Source: Myxococcus stipitatus DSM 14675 (lineage in GTDB: Bacteria > Myxococcota > Myxococcia > Myxococcales > Myxococcaceae). From it: a stretch of DNA of 64,000 bases. Of this stretch, positions 56,569 through 64,000 are shown one piece after another (position 1 is the stretch's first letter; each line of letters starts with the position of its first letter). The stretch spans positions 10,047,501 through 10,111,500 of the forward strand of contig NC_020126.1 in assembly GCF_000331735.1 (NCBI RefSeq), given 5' to 3'. A program made the position numbers and the translations under genes. The notes below the pieces were generated by a model that did not search any database, was not told the DNA's origin, and saw only the letters and a list, made by a program, of their open reading frames with translations.

Positions 56569-58877
56569 GACACGGTCTCCTCGGACTGGAAGCCCAGCCA
56601 TGGGTGGTAGCGAGACGCCTCGGCGACGCCCAAGTGAGCGGGAAGCCAGGCCGGACGCGAGGCCTCGCCGAGGACACTGGAGCGCGGCACGGAGACGATG
56701 AGCCCATCCCACGGCTTCCGAGCCACCTGGAGCGCGTGGGCCCGGGGCAGGTCTTCATCGAGGAGGCACGGCCGTGCGAAGTCGTCCGAGTCGCGGAAGG
56801 AGCCGGGCGTCGCGAAGTACCCCGCGTCGATGAAGCGCGAGCCCCCCGACGCATCCCTCTCTCCGCGCGCGTGACGCTCCAGCGCCTCCGCGAGCCGTCG
56901 CTGGCTCACGTCCCCAGAGCCCAACGCGTCAAGCAACATCGAGGCTCGAGTCAGGTCCTCCGTGTCATACGGAGCAGCCCTCTCGGGCGCATAGGTCACC
57001 AGCCGGGCCCGGAACTCGAGTCCCCGCGACAAGTGCCGGTTGGCGCGTCCGAAGCGCTGAATCAGCGCGGTGACGGGAGCCAGTTCGGAGATGAGGACAT
57101 CCGCGTCCAGGTCCAGACTCATCTCGCAGACCTGGGTGGTGACGGCGATGATGGGCTGCGGGGACGCTCGGAAGGCATCCACCGTGCGCAGGTGAGCCAC
57201 GTGTCTGTCTTCCAGCCGGAATCGACTGTGGTAGCAGAGCACATCCACCCCGAGCGCCTCACGCAGCCTCCGCGCCAGGGACTGACAGCGGCCCACCTGG
57301 TTGACCACCCACAGAACACGCCGCGTTTGGAGGAAGGACTCGACGGCGACGTTGAACGCGGCGGTTTCATCCTCCACGGCGGTCAGTCGGTAGCGAGGGT
57401 GTGACTCGCTCCGCTCCAGGTCCTCCAGACCGCGGCGGTCCGCCTCGGAGGGGTATACACGCAGCCCGGCGCGCTCCAGTTCCGCGCGACGCGAGGCCGG
57501 CAACGTGGCGGTCATGCACAGCACGGGCAGGTCGAATGCTCGAAGGAAACCGACCAGCGAATCGAACATGTGCCGGTCGAAGCTGTGCACCTCATCGATG
57601 ATGAGCGCGCTGTCGGCGAGCACCGGCAGGAGGCAGGTGCTCGCGTAGCCGTGCTCCAGGAAGGCGAGGAACTGGTCCACGGTGGCGCTGAAGTAGCGCT
57701 TGGACCAGAGGCCCAGCGCGAAGAGCCGCGCGGTGGTTTCGTCCTGTGAGACCTGTCCCGCGGTGCACTCTTCCGGATTGCTCCGCATTGCCTCCAGCTC
57801 GTAGCGCGCGGTGCCATGAACGAGCGCGGAGTCGACACCCGGTGCCCAGCTCACGTAGTCCTTGAACCCCTGCGTGGCGGTCCCTCGAGTGGGGTACAGG
57901 AAGATGACGCGCCCCAGCTCTCGCTCTCGAAGCTGGGCCTCGGCCCACTTCCACGCCGCCAGCGTCTTTCCCGAGCCGCAGGCCGCGAGAAGCAACGCAC
58001 GCGCCCCAAGGCCGCCTGCCCTCCGTTGGAATTCACGGAGCTCGAAGCCCGGAATGCGCGCGGCCTTCAGGTCGAGGATGTCGCGAGCGAGATCCTCCGG
58101 AAGAAGGCGAGGCTTGCGGGTGATGTCCTCCAGCCAGGCGAGGATGGGATGCCCCTCGCGAACGAGCCCGGAGGCCGCGGCATCCGCCGCGATGAGCCCC
58201 GCCTTCACCGCGAGCAGCAGAGAGCGCCGCTGAGGCTCCTCGTGGACACGCGACGCGAACGCGCGAGCGGATTGAATGCCATGTTGATACGCGGAGCTCC
58301 ATGGCGCCTGGGGTCCCCACGGAACACATGGGAGCGAGGGGGCCGGCCCCAGCCCCGCGACCTCCGAGACCCGGCGCAACACCGCTCGCACCTCTGGATG
58401 GTCCAGGTGCAGCGAGAGCCGCGCGACGGGGCCCCGGTGCTGGCACCAGCGATGAGGCCCGGGCCCCTCGGCGGCCTTGAAGTGATGGCACAACACCGCG
58501 GCGGTGAGCACATCGACATCAAGCGACGCGGACCCGAGGAGCCACTGCTGGACCTCGGGCAGATGCAGGAGCAACGCCGAGAGGTGCTCGTGGCGAAGTG
58601 TTTGGAGGGTGGCGTGCCGCGACTGCACCGCCTGGAGGAAGTCCGCGTTGGCCTTGCCCAGGTCATGGAAGAGACACGCCAGACGCAGATGGAGCACGAA
58701 GCGCTCCGAGTCCTCTGGAGCCACGCGAAAGAAGCGGCGGAAGTTGCAAGACAGGCGCCGCTCGGCCGCGAACAGGGCGACAGCGGCGGCCTCGGTATCG
58801 AGCAGATGCGCTTCGAGCGACACGGGCGCAACTCCCGCCCGTGCGCTCTTGGCGAGGAGGCGGGAGGGGGCGTTCAC
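56565..58877 (-). CDS. cas3: Cas3 HD nuclease-helicase
   Basis: A 770-residue signature type I nuclease-helicase. HD domain first: HLLDTEAAAVALF, LACLFHDLGKANADF (HD), RHEHLSALLLHL, AVLCHHFK, GLIAADAAASG. Helicase: LLLAACGSGKTLAAWKW (Walker A), ALIIDEVHSFDRHMF (DExH), CMTATLPAS, QVCEMSLDLDADVL, LIQRFGRANRHL (motif VI). Recruited by Cascade to degrade DNA. The start is a GTG at 58877 whose GTGA overlaps the cas6 stop; the frame extends upstream to 59105 but only as a shadow of cas6. Confidence 0.94.
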   Translation of the reverse strand: MNAPSRLLAKSARAGVAPVSLEAHLLDTEAAAVALFAAERRLSCNFRRFFRVAPEDSERFVLHLRLACLFHDLGKANADFLQAVQSRHATLQTLRHEHLSALLLHLPEVQQWLLGSASLDVDVLTAAVLCHHFKAAEGPGPHRWCQHRGPVARLSLHLDHPEVRAVLRRVSEVAGLGPAPSLPCVPWGPQAPWSSAYQHGIQSARAFASRVHEEPQRRSLLLAVKAGLIAADAAASGLVREGHPILAWLEDITRKPRLLPEDLARDILDLKAARIPGFELREFQRRAGGLGARALLLAACGSGKTLAAWKWAEAQLRERELGRVIFLYPTRGTATQGFKDYVSWAPGVDSALVHGTARYELEAMRSNPEECTAGQVSQDETTARLFALGLWSKRYFSATVDQFLAFLEHGYASTCLLPVLADSALIIDEVHSFDRHMFDSLVGFLRAFDLPVLCMTATLPASRRAELERAGLRVYPSEADRRGLEDLERSESHPRYRLTAVEDETAAFNVAVESFLQTRRVLWVVNQVGRCQSLARRLREALGVDVLCYHSRFRLEDRHVAHLRTVDAFRASPQPIIAVTTQVCEMSLDLDADVLISELAPVTALIQRFGRANRHLSRGLEFRARLVTYAPERAAPYDTEDLTRASMLLDALGSGDVSQRRLAEALERHARGERDASGGSRFIDAGYFATPGSFRDSDDFARPCLLDEDLPRAHALQVARKPWDGLIVSVPRSSVLGEASRPAWLPAHLGVAEASRYHPWLGFQSEETVS

Positions 58878-59503
58878 GCGAAGCACTCCGCTTGTGTGTC
58901 CTCGATGCGTGGCCCCGCGGTGACCCGCAGACGCGTGGGCAGGAAGAGTCCGCAGCCCATGTGACGCCGGCCGCCGAGCCCGTGCTCCTGGATGAGCAGG
59001 GACGCGCGCGCGGACAGGTGGCTCAGCGTGAGGGCATATCCGATGACCTTCTTCCCCGCGATGGCCAGCACGCGTCTGCGGCCCACATGCACCGTCGCTT
59101 CGCACTCCAGCTCCGCGAGGGCTCTCTGCACGGACGCACGAAACGTCGCGTCGTCAATGGCGTGTTTGAAGGTGACAAGCCGCGAGGAGAGCGACACGGG
59201 TGCATCCAACGGAAAAACGCGAGGAGCCCCCAGGGTGACCTCACCATCGGACACGGCGAGCGCCGCGCCGTTGAGTGGCAAGAACAGCGGCAGCGCCTCC
59301 GTGGGGCAGCGGATGCGCAGCGTCCCATGGCCCACGTGAAGTGACTTCCCACGCGCCTGGGTGCCGCGCAGGTTGAAGATTCCGACATCCTTGCGCTCGT
59401 GCAATCCCGGAAGCCGGTGAGAGAGCGCGGAGAACAGGACATAGCCATGGTCCAGCGGAACCCCGCCGCCACGCGCGGGGAAGACAAGGTCAATCATAGA
59501 CAT
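58874..59503 (-). CDS. cas6: Cas6 crRNA-processing endoribonuclease
   Basis: A 209-residue Cas6 (Myxan type) starting MSMIDLVFPARGGGVPLDHGY, with the C-terminal Gly-rich loop QEHGLGGRRHMGCGLFLP. It cuts pre-crRNA in the repeat, probably for both effectors, since no other Cas6 is in the window. GAGGG lies 5 bases before ATG 59503, supporting this start over the longer frame. It is the first gene of the type I block; a 147-bp gap separates it from cmr6. The gap could hold a promoter. I see no small DevI-like reading frame in it. Confidence 0.9.
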   Translation of the reverse strand: MSMIDLVFPARGGGVPLDHGYVLFSALSHRLPGLHERKDVGIFNLRGTQARGKSLHVGHGTLRIRCPTEALPLFLPLNGAALAVSDGEVTLGAPRVFPLDAPVSLSSRLVTFKHAIDDATFRASVQRALAELECEATVHVGRRRVLAIAGKKVIGYALTLSHLSARASLLIQEHGLGGRRHMGCGLFLPTRLRVTAGPRIEDTQAECFA

Positions 59504-59650
59504 ATTAGCCCTCAAATCATCGCGGCGACCACCACCGCTCTTGTTTCCCTGCAAGGAGATTCTCACCCTCGCCTTCACCGACCCGGATGCCGCGCAGGAG
59601 GTGCTCTTCGAGGCCCTCCTCTCCGGGCCCCCCGACGATTCCTCAACACC

Positions 59651-60733
59651 TCAGTGATTGCCCGTCGAAGGGGCGAGCAGTCGCACAAGCAAGTCATCAC
59701 GGCGCTCCAGGAGTTTGGGGTTCTTCTTCACCAACGTGCGCATCGCCTGAGCACATTCCTCGCGAGCCCCGAGCGGTAACGTGGACAACCGCCGCAGCCA
59801 CTCCGACTCGAAGTCCTCGAGGACCTTGCGCTGCTCCGTCTTCGCCTCGCGCTGCGCGTCCAGCCACGTCGTGAACTCATCCCGCACCGGCGAAGGTCGA
59901 GACACCGCACGAGGGGGACTGACCACCACCTCACCCTCGGGAGTCAGCCGCCCGTACCCTGCAGACGTCTTGCCCCCCACACCACACTGGCTCAATGCCT
60001 CACAGAGCCGGTCCGTGGCCCAGCGCAGCAACGTGACGGACTCCGCATCCGCACCCGGGGCCACGCTCAACGCCAGGAGGAAACGCCCCTCGGGCCGGAC
60101 CGACAGGAAGGCCACGGGGTTTGGAGAGTCGTAGTCATTCGGCCAGGCCGTGGCGTCGCCGTACCAGGTCTTCTGATGCACGGTCAGCACGTCGCGCGCC
60201 AGCATCAGCGGAGTCTTCTCCTCCTCCTTCTTGACGGGAGACGCCACCCAGAGCGCATCGTGGAAGAGGACCTCTCCCGCGGTCGCGCCCTGTCCCGTGA
60301 GCCTGTCTCCTGGCACACCGAACAGCCTGCGACACGCGACCTCCACCTCGGCGGGCTCGAAGGCCGCGCGCAGGTAGGCCGCCAGCACGCCCTTCAGCGA
60401 GGAGCCCGGAATCACCGGCACGCCCCACGTGTGGTGCAGCGTCAATCCCACGCCCGTGGGCGAGGCATTCCCATGGCCCACGAGAAGGCGGCTCGCCGCT
60501 CGCACCGTGACGGAGGCGGTGTGCCACTGCCGAAGGGACTCGCGCCAGCGGGAGAAGGCCACGGCGTAGTCGCGAGGGACACGGGCCTCCTCCATCCACT
60601 GCAACCACTTGCGCCAAGGAGACTCCTTCTCTTCGAGGTCATCCTTCTCCGGAGCGTAACGCTCATGGGCCAGCCCCGCGTGCGAGGGGCCATCCTCGAG
60701 CGATTGCGAAAGTCCTCTCAAGTCATTGCGCAC
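59651..60733 (-). CDS. cmr6: Cmr6 RAMP protein of the type III-B complex
   Basis: A 360-residue Cmr6-like RAMP. The central part has LLVGHGNASPTGVGLTLHHTWGVPVIPGSSLKGVL (the typical Cmr6/Cmr4 PGSSLKG motif), and the Gly-rich loop near the end of the RAMP domain is GVGGKTSAGYGRL. The C-terminal 75 residues are a charged helical extension. Cmr6 caps one end of the filament that binds target RNA. It overlaps cmr5 by 11 bases and is the last cmr gene. Confidence 0.93.
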   Translation of the reverse strand: MRNDLRGLSQSLEDGPSHAGLAHERYAPEKDDLEEKESPWRKWLQWMEEARVPRDYAVAFSRWRESLRQWHTASVTVRAASRLLVGHGNASPTGVGLTLHHTWGVPVIPGSSLKGVLAAYLRAAFEPAEVEVACRRLFGVPGDRLTGQGATAGEVLFHDALWVASPVKKEEEKTPLMLARDVLTVHQKTWYGDATAWPNDYDSPNPVAFLSVRPEGRFLLALSVAPGADAESVTLLRWATDRLCEALSQCGVGGKTSAGYGRLTPEGEVVVSPPRAVSRPSPVRDEFTTWLDAQREAKTEQRKVLEDFESEWLRRLSTLPLGAREECAQAMRTLVKKNPKLLERRDDLLVRLLAPSTGNH

Positions 60734-61145
60734 GAGTCGGCTCCGAGTCCTTGAACGTGGCCTGCACCGCGCGGCGGAACCACACCACCAGCCGCAGCGT
60801 CTCGCGCGTGGCCAGCATGTATTCCTCCAGCTTCAATTCCCTCACGGCGTCCGGCAGAGGCATCGTGGCCAACCGCTTCTTCAGTTCGGGGATGGGCGCA
60901 TTCTCGAGCGACTTCGCGAGGTCTCTCAACAGCCACTTCGCGGCGTTCGTCTCCAGCGGCGCTTGCTCGTCCGCCTTCTTCTCCCGCTCCAGGAACGTGA
61001 GCGCCGCAGCCAACCCATCCCGAAGGACCGATGCACCCAATCCATGCACGCGTGGCTTGTAGTCCGCGCGAATCCCCTGAGGGACGGCCCTCACGCACTG
61101 ATACGCATGAATCGCCCGAAGCTGCTCTCGCGTCTGGCCGTTCAT
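60723..61145 (-). CDS. cmr5: Cmr5 small subunit
   Basis: A 140-residue all-helical Cmr5 protein starting MNGQTREQLRAIHAYQCVRAV, the characteristic opening; the middle contains LAAALTFLEREKK. Cmr5 forms the inner filament lining the crRNA-target duplex. The ATG overlaps the cmr4 stop (ATGA), and the 3' end overlaps cmr6. A longer frame upstream (MPAPVVAERWF) runs inside cmr4 and is not supported. Confidence 0.92.
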   Translation of the reverse strand: MNGQTREQLRAIHAYQCVRAVPQGIRADYKPRVHGLGASVLRDGLAAALTFLEREKKADEQAPLETNAAKWLLRDLAKSLENAPIPELKKRLATMPLPDAVRELKLEEYMLATRETLRLVVWFRRAVQATFKDSEPTRAQ

Positions 61146-62077
61146 CGCCGCCCCTCCGAACCACCGCTCTGCCACGACAGGAGCCGGCACCAGCCACGCC
61201 CCACCGTCGCCTTGCCACCGAGCTGCAACATCGTCCCGGGCCCGCCCAGGGCCTCGGAGAGCACCTCACCCGCCTCCAGCTTGCGCTCGGGATGCCAGGC
61301 CCGCGTGGCGGCCATCACACCCATCAGCAGCGTCTCCGCGGGCAGGCTCTCCTCGGTCCAGAGCTGTCCCTGTGCGGCGGTGCCCGTCTCGGGGTTGATG
61401 CTCACGCGGGTGTCCACCTGCGTCGCTGTCTCCCAGAGGAAGGACATCGTCTCGTCGTCCACGAGCACCAGCCGGCGCATGAGCATGTCGCGCTCATCCG
61501 AGGGAAGCGCGCGACCGAGCACCTCGGCCCAGGAGGCGAGCACGGTGTCGTCCTTGTTCTCCACCTCCAGGTCCAGGTCCTCCAGGTAGACCCGAGGCTG
61601 GCCATCGTGGCGATAGAGACAGGCGCTGTTCTTCAGCGAGGCGACACGCGCCTGGTACTTCGCAAGTGGGGCCACCGGTCCCGGCACCTCGCCGCCACCC
61701 ATGCGACCGCCCCAGTCCCGACGGGCGAGCGCCAGCAGCAGCGGCGACGTCACCATCGCGAACGTGCCCACGAAGCCGCGCACGGGGAGCGCGAGCAGTC
61801 GCGCATCCCCCACCACCAGCGCCCCCGCGTACTCACCAGGCTGGTCCCCTTCAGGACCCGGCTTCTCGCGCCGAGGCCCGAAGATGGCATCACTCCGCGC
61901 CTTGTCCGAGTCGTGCTTGCGCGAGTCACGCAGCACGCCCTTGAGCGAAGAGCCGGGAACGATGGGGATGCCCGTGGCGCGCATCCGCATCAACGGCAGG
62001 TCGATGACTCCCACACTCTGACCTGTCCCCACGTGCAGGGGCGACAGGGCTTGCAGCAGATAGGCTCGGCTTTCCAT
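61142..62077 (-). CDS. cmr4: Cmr4 backbone/target-RNA-cleaving subunit
   Basis: A 311-residue Cmr4. The opening MESRAYLLQALSPLHVGTGQ and VPGSSLKGVLRDS are hallmark motifs. Asp26 (GVIDLPLMR) matches the catalytic Asp that cuts target RNA at 6-nt intervals in Cmr complexes. Several copies form the backbone. It lies three bases after cmr3 and overlaps cmr5. Length and motif set are normal, so the ribonuclease function looks intact. Confidence 0.94.
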   Translation of the reverse strand: MESRAYLLQALSPLHVGTGQSVGVIDLPLMRMRATGIPIVPGSSLKGVLRDSRKHDSDKARSDAIFGPRREKPGPEGDQPGEYAGALVVGDARLLALPVRGFVGTFAMVTSPLLLALARRDWGGRMGGGEVPGPVAPLAKYQARVASLKNSACLYRHDGQPRVYLEDLDLEVENKDDTVLASWAEVLGRALPSDERDMLMRRLVLVDDETMSFLWETATQVDTRVSINPETGTAAQGQLWTEESLPAETLLMGVMAATRAWHPERKLEAGEVLSEALGGPGTMLQLGGKATVGRGWCRLLSWQSGGSEGRR

Positions 62078-62080
62078 GGC

Positions 62081-63301
62081 TCAGGCTCCAGACGCAGGGG
62101 GCGGTGTCCAGACACCGGGCAGCACCTGCCCGAGCGCTTCCTCATGGCCGCCGCCCCACGAGGCCAGCCACAACGCGCGCAGCTCTTCCGCGGTGAAGTC
62201 CTCACCGCGCAGCTTCTCGAAGAAATAGACAGCGCCCGCGGGCACCCACCGCCGCGTCCGCCGAGGCTCCTTCTTCACCATGTCCCACGCGGACACGTCC
62301 TGAGCCCGAGGGACCAGCGCGGCCCGCAGCACCACCGGCCCCGAGACTTCGGGCAACGTGCCCACGTACACCGCGCCGTCCTGGTCGAAGCCGTCCGGGA
62401 GCCAGCCCCGCACGAAGCTCGCGGGCGTCGCCAACACCAACCGGAGCCCCTTCGTCCCCTTTGGCTGGAACTCCGGAGGGCAGGCGAACAGGTCTGGCGT
62501 CACAGGCTCCACGTTCGTCAGGCGCCTGCGTCCTCCCAGGCCCAACACGCCCGAAGGGAAGCCACGAACCGAATCTCGCGTCGGCTGCTCGCAGCACAGG
62601 CCTAGCGCCCACTCCACGGCACGCGGCGCGGTCTCTCCCTCGCGCTCCAGTCGCAGCAACTCCACGACCTGGCGCGAGTGCAGCATCGTGTCCTCCGCCG
62701 TCTGTCGGTCGGGGTGGATGGACACATGCACGTCCGTGCGTTGCTCGGGGCTGAGCTCTCTCGGGATGGCGACGGCGTGGCCCAAGAGCCAGCGGACCAT
62801 CTCCGCCTCGGACCAGAAGCGAGGTGCCGAGGCGGGCTTTCCCTTCGAGGCCCGGCGCGGGTGCCACAGCCCCTCGCGAGCCGCGTCCTCATCGGGCCCC
62901 AAAGTGGTCGCGGCCCGCCCCATCGCGGGACGCCGAGGCAGCAGCTGCTCCACCCGCCCGACAGCCCCCCTCTCGCCCCCCACCAACACCGCATCGGCGG
63001 GGAACGGCCACATCCGGTGACCTTGTTTGAACGGAGACTCGGCCAAGGAGCGCCGCAGGGCAACGAAGCGCGTCAGCTTCACGCCGGCCGAGCGCTGTTC
63101 CCACTCCTCGGGCGTCATCCTCACGCCAGGCTGAGTGGTCATGAGGTCCTGCCCCCAAGCGGCGCGCAGAGCTCCCCTCACCGTCGTGGGCAACGGCCAC
63201 GGATGGGAGTAGCCCCGCCCCACCTCACTCGTGTACCAGCCGCGCCCGTCCTTCACGGACAACCCGTCGCGAGGCAGCAGTACGAAGCATTCCTGACTCA
63301 T
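62081..63301 (-). CDS. cmr3: Cmr3 crRNA 5'-handle-binding RAMP
   Basis: A 406-residue Cmr3. The start MSQECFVLLPRDGLSVKDGRGW and PWPLPTTVRGALRAAWGQDL match the family; the Gly-rich loop is FPSGVLGLGGRRRLTNV. Cmr3 holds the 5' tag of the crRNA next to Cas10. Its ATG overlaps the cmr2 stop (ATGA) and cmr4 follows at three bases. Confidence 0.92.
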   Translation of the reverse strand: MSQECFVLLPRDGLSVKDGRGWYTSEVGRGYSHPWPLPTTVRGALRAAWGQDLMTTQPGVRMTPEEWEQRSAGVKLTRFVALRRSLAESPFKQGHRMWPFPADAVLVGGERGAVGRVEQLLPRRPAMGRAATTLGPDEDAAREGLWHPRRASKGKPASAPRFWSEAEMVRWLLGHAVAIPRELSPEQRTDVHVSIHPDRQTAEDTMLHSRQVVELLRLEREGETAPRAVEWALGLCCEQPTRDSVRGFPSGVLGLGGRRRLTNVEPVTPDLFACPPEFQPKGTKGLRLVLATPASFVRGWLPDGFDQDGAVYVGTLPEVSGPVVLRAALVPRAQDVSAWDMVKKEPRRTRRWVPAGAVYFFEKLRGEDFTAEELRALWLASWGGGHEEALGQVLPGVWTPPPASGA

Positions 63302-64000
63302 CCCTCACCACCCTTCCTGGGCTCCAACTTCCGACCGGCGCGCTCCAACGTCTCCGCCACGAGCACTCGAGACACCCACTCCTGAAGCTTCGCGTGAGCC
63401 TTTCGCCCATCCGACGTCGACAGGTCCTCCAGTCCCACGTCAGCGAGTGACATGGGGTCCTCCCGCCGCCCCGCTTCGGCTCGCGACAGGATGCGCCGCA
63501 CCTCGTCCACGAGAACTTCCGCCTGTTCCTTCGAGTGCGAGTCCGCGACGTCCGCGGCGAATCGGCGCGACATCGCCTCGACCTCGTGCACCTTGCTCAA
63601 AGGCAGACGGCCGGAGGACAGCAACGTCATGTCCTGTGCGAGCCGCCCCACGGGCTCGACGGGATTCACCCAGCTCGAGGTCCACAGTCGCTCACGGCCC
63701 GCGTGTTTCGCCAGGAGGATGGCCAGCGCGTTGCGTCCCGCGTTCTTCGCGGCCTTCTCCGCCTGCCGCCCCAGATTCAAGAGCTGACCCAGGCTCTCCA
63801 GCACATGGCCAATCCCAAGTCCCACCGAGAGCGTCGGCAGCTCCTTGACGGCGCCGTTGATGGCGGGCTTCAGGTGGCGCTGAAATGCAGACGCCAGCTC
63901 GCGGGCACACGCGACGGCATCCGGCGGACACACGAAGGCGAGCACATCGTCACCGCCCGCGTAGACGAGCATCCCTCGGAACCGGGACTGAACGATGTCC
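63298..64000 (-). CDS. cmr2: Cmr2/Cas10 C-terminal part (truncated by window edge)
   Basis: Only the last part is present: the frame is open to the right edge, reading DIVQSRFRGMLVYAGGDDVLAF. GGDD is the palm-domain motif of Cas10 that makes cyclic oligoadenylates on target RNA binding. After it comes the helical D4-like domain (ALAILLAKHAGRE, EAMSRRFAADVADSH). The N-terminal HD domain, if present, lies outside. Type III-B Cas10 signals to CARF-domain effectors; none is in this window. The rest of the cmr operon (possibly cmr1) should lie beyond 64000. Confidence 0.93.
   Translation of the reverse strand, partial: DIVQSRFRGMLVYAGGDDVLAFVCPPDAVACARELASAFQRHLKPAINGAVKELPTLSVGLGIGHVLESLGQLLNLGRQAEKAAKNAGRNALAILLAKHAGRERLWTSSWVNPVEPVGRLAQDMTLLSSGRLPLSKVHEVEAMSRRFAADVADSHSKEQAEVLVDEVRRILSRAEAGRREDPMSLADVGLEDLSTSDGRKAHAKLQEWVSRVLVAETLERAGRKLEPRKGGEG

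Noticed and set aside
58878..59105. N-terminal extension of cas3 up to an ATG at 59105
   Set aside because: It lies wholly within cas6 in another frame, has shadow composition, and the GTG at 58877 gives the expected GTGA overlap with the cas6 stop.

Overview
The window looks like a chromosomal segment of a myxobacterium (Myxococcota; Myxococcus, Corallococcus or Pyxidicoccus-like). The reasons are very high GC with strong third-position GC bias, a DevT/DevR/DevS-type CRISPR operon with a Cas4-Cas1 fusion, a very large kinase-AAA-TPR regulator, a DUF2378-like protein, and a small lipoprotein that resembles the SitA toxins exchanged between myxobacterial outer membranes. I cannot name the species. 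I saw no rRNA or tRNA gene.

Left part (1-19.7 kb): a LysR regulator lies divergent to a cupin/metallo-hydrolase pair. After a lipoprotein, a quinone-oxidoreductase-like gene and a small secreted protein comes a block of probable conflict genes. A Septu-like ATPase/HNH pair (4866-6937, minus) stands head-to-head with a tightly overlapping MoxR ATPase, DUF5682-like, vWA and SWIM/HEAT operon (7118-14598, plus). A beta-lactamase-fold hydrolase, an alpha/beta hydrolase and a lone OLD/RecF-like ATPase follow.

Middle part (18.7-45.2 kb): a secreted Cys-rich protein, an eight-haem cytochrome fused to HEAT/TPR repeats, and a TolC/MFP/RND efflux operon. Next is a four-gene lipid cluster (patatin, KAS III-like, acyltransferase, FabL-like reductase) with unusual active sites. 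Its 3' end carries an 88-bp tandem duplication shared with a convergent methyltransferase. Then come a PknK-like kinase, ExoD-like and DUF2378-like proteins, an NAD-binding protein, an AmpD-type amidase and a secreted esterase. Two tandem triple-repeat lipoproteins each carry an upstream trio of palindromic iterons. A TetR/oxidoreductase pair shares two operator-like palindromes.

Right part (45.2-64 kb): a SitA-like HNH toxin with an SMI1/KNR4 immunity gene, then a CRISPR array of 42 repeats. The array is split by an IS5/IS1182-type element, whose transposase has two frameshifts, inserted inside one spacer. From the right edge leftward, all on the minus strand, lie cmr2 (partial), cmr3, cmr4, cmr5, cmr6, cas6, cas3, cas8/devT, cas7/devR, cas5/devS, cas4-cas1, cas2, the leader and the array. 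A type III-B RNA-targeting module and a DevTRS-type type I module therefore appear to share one adaptation module and, within the window, one array.
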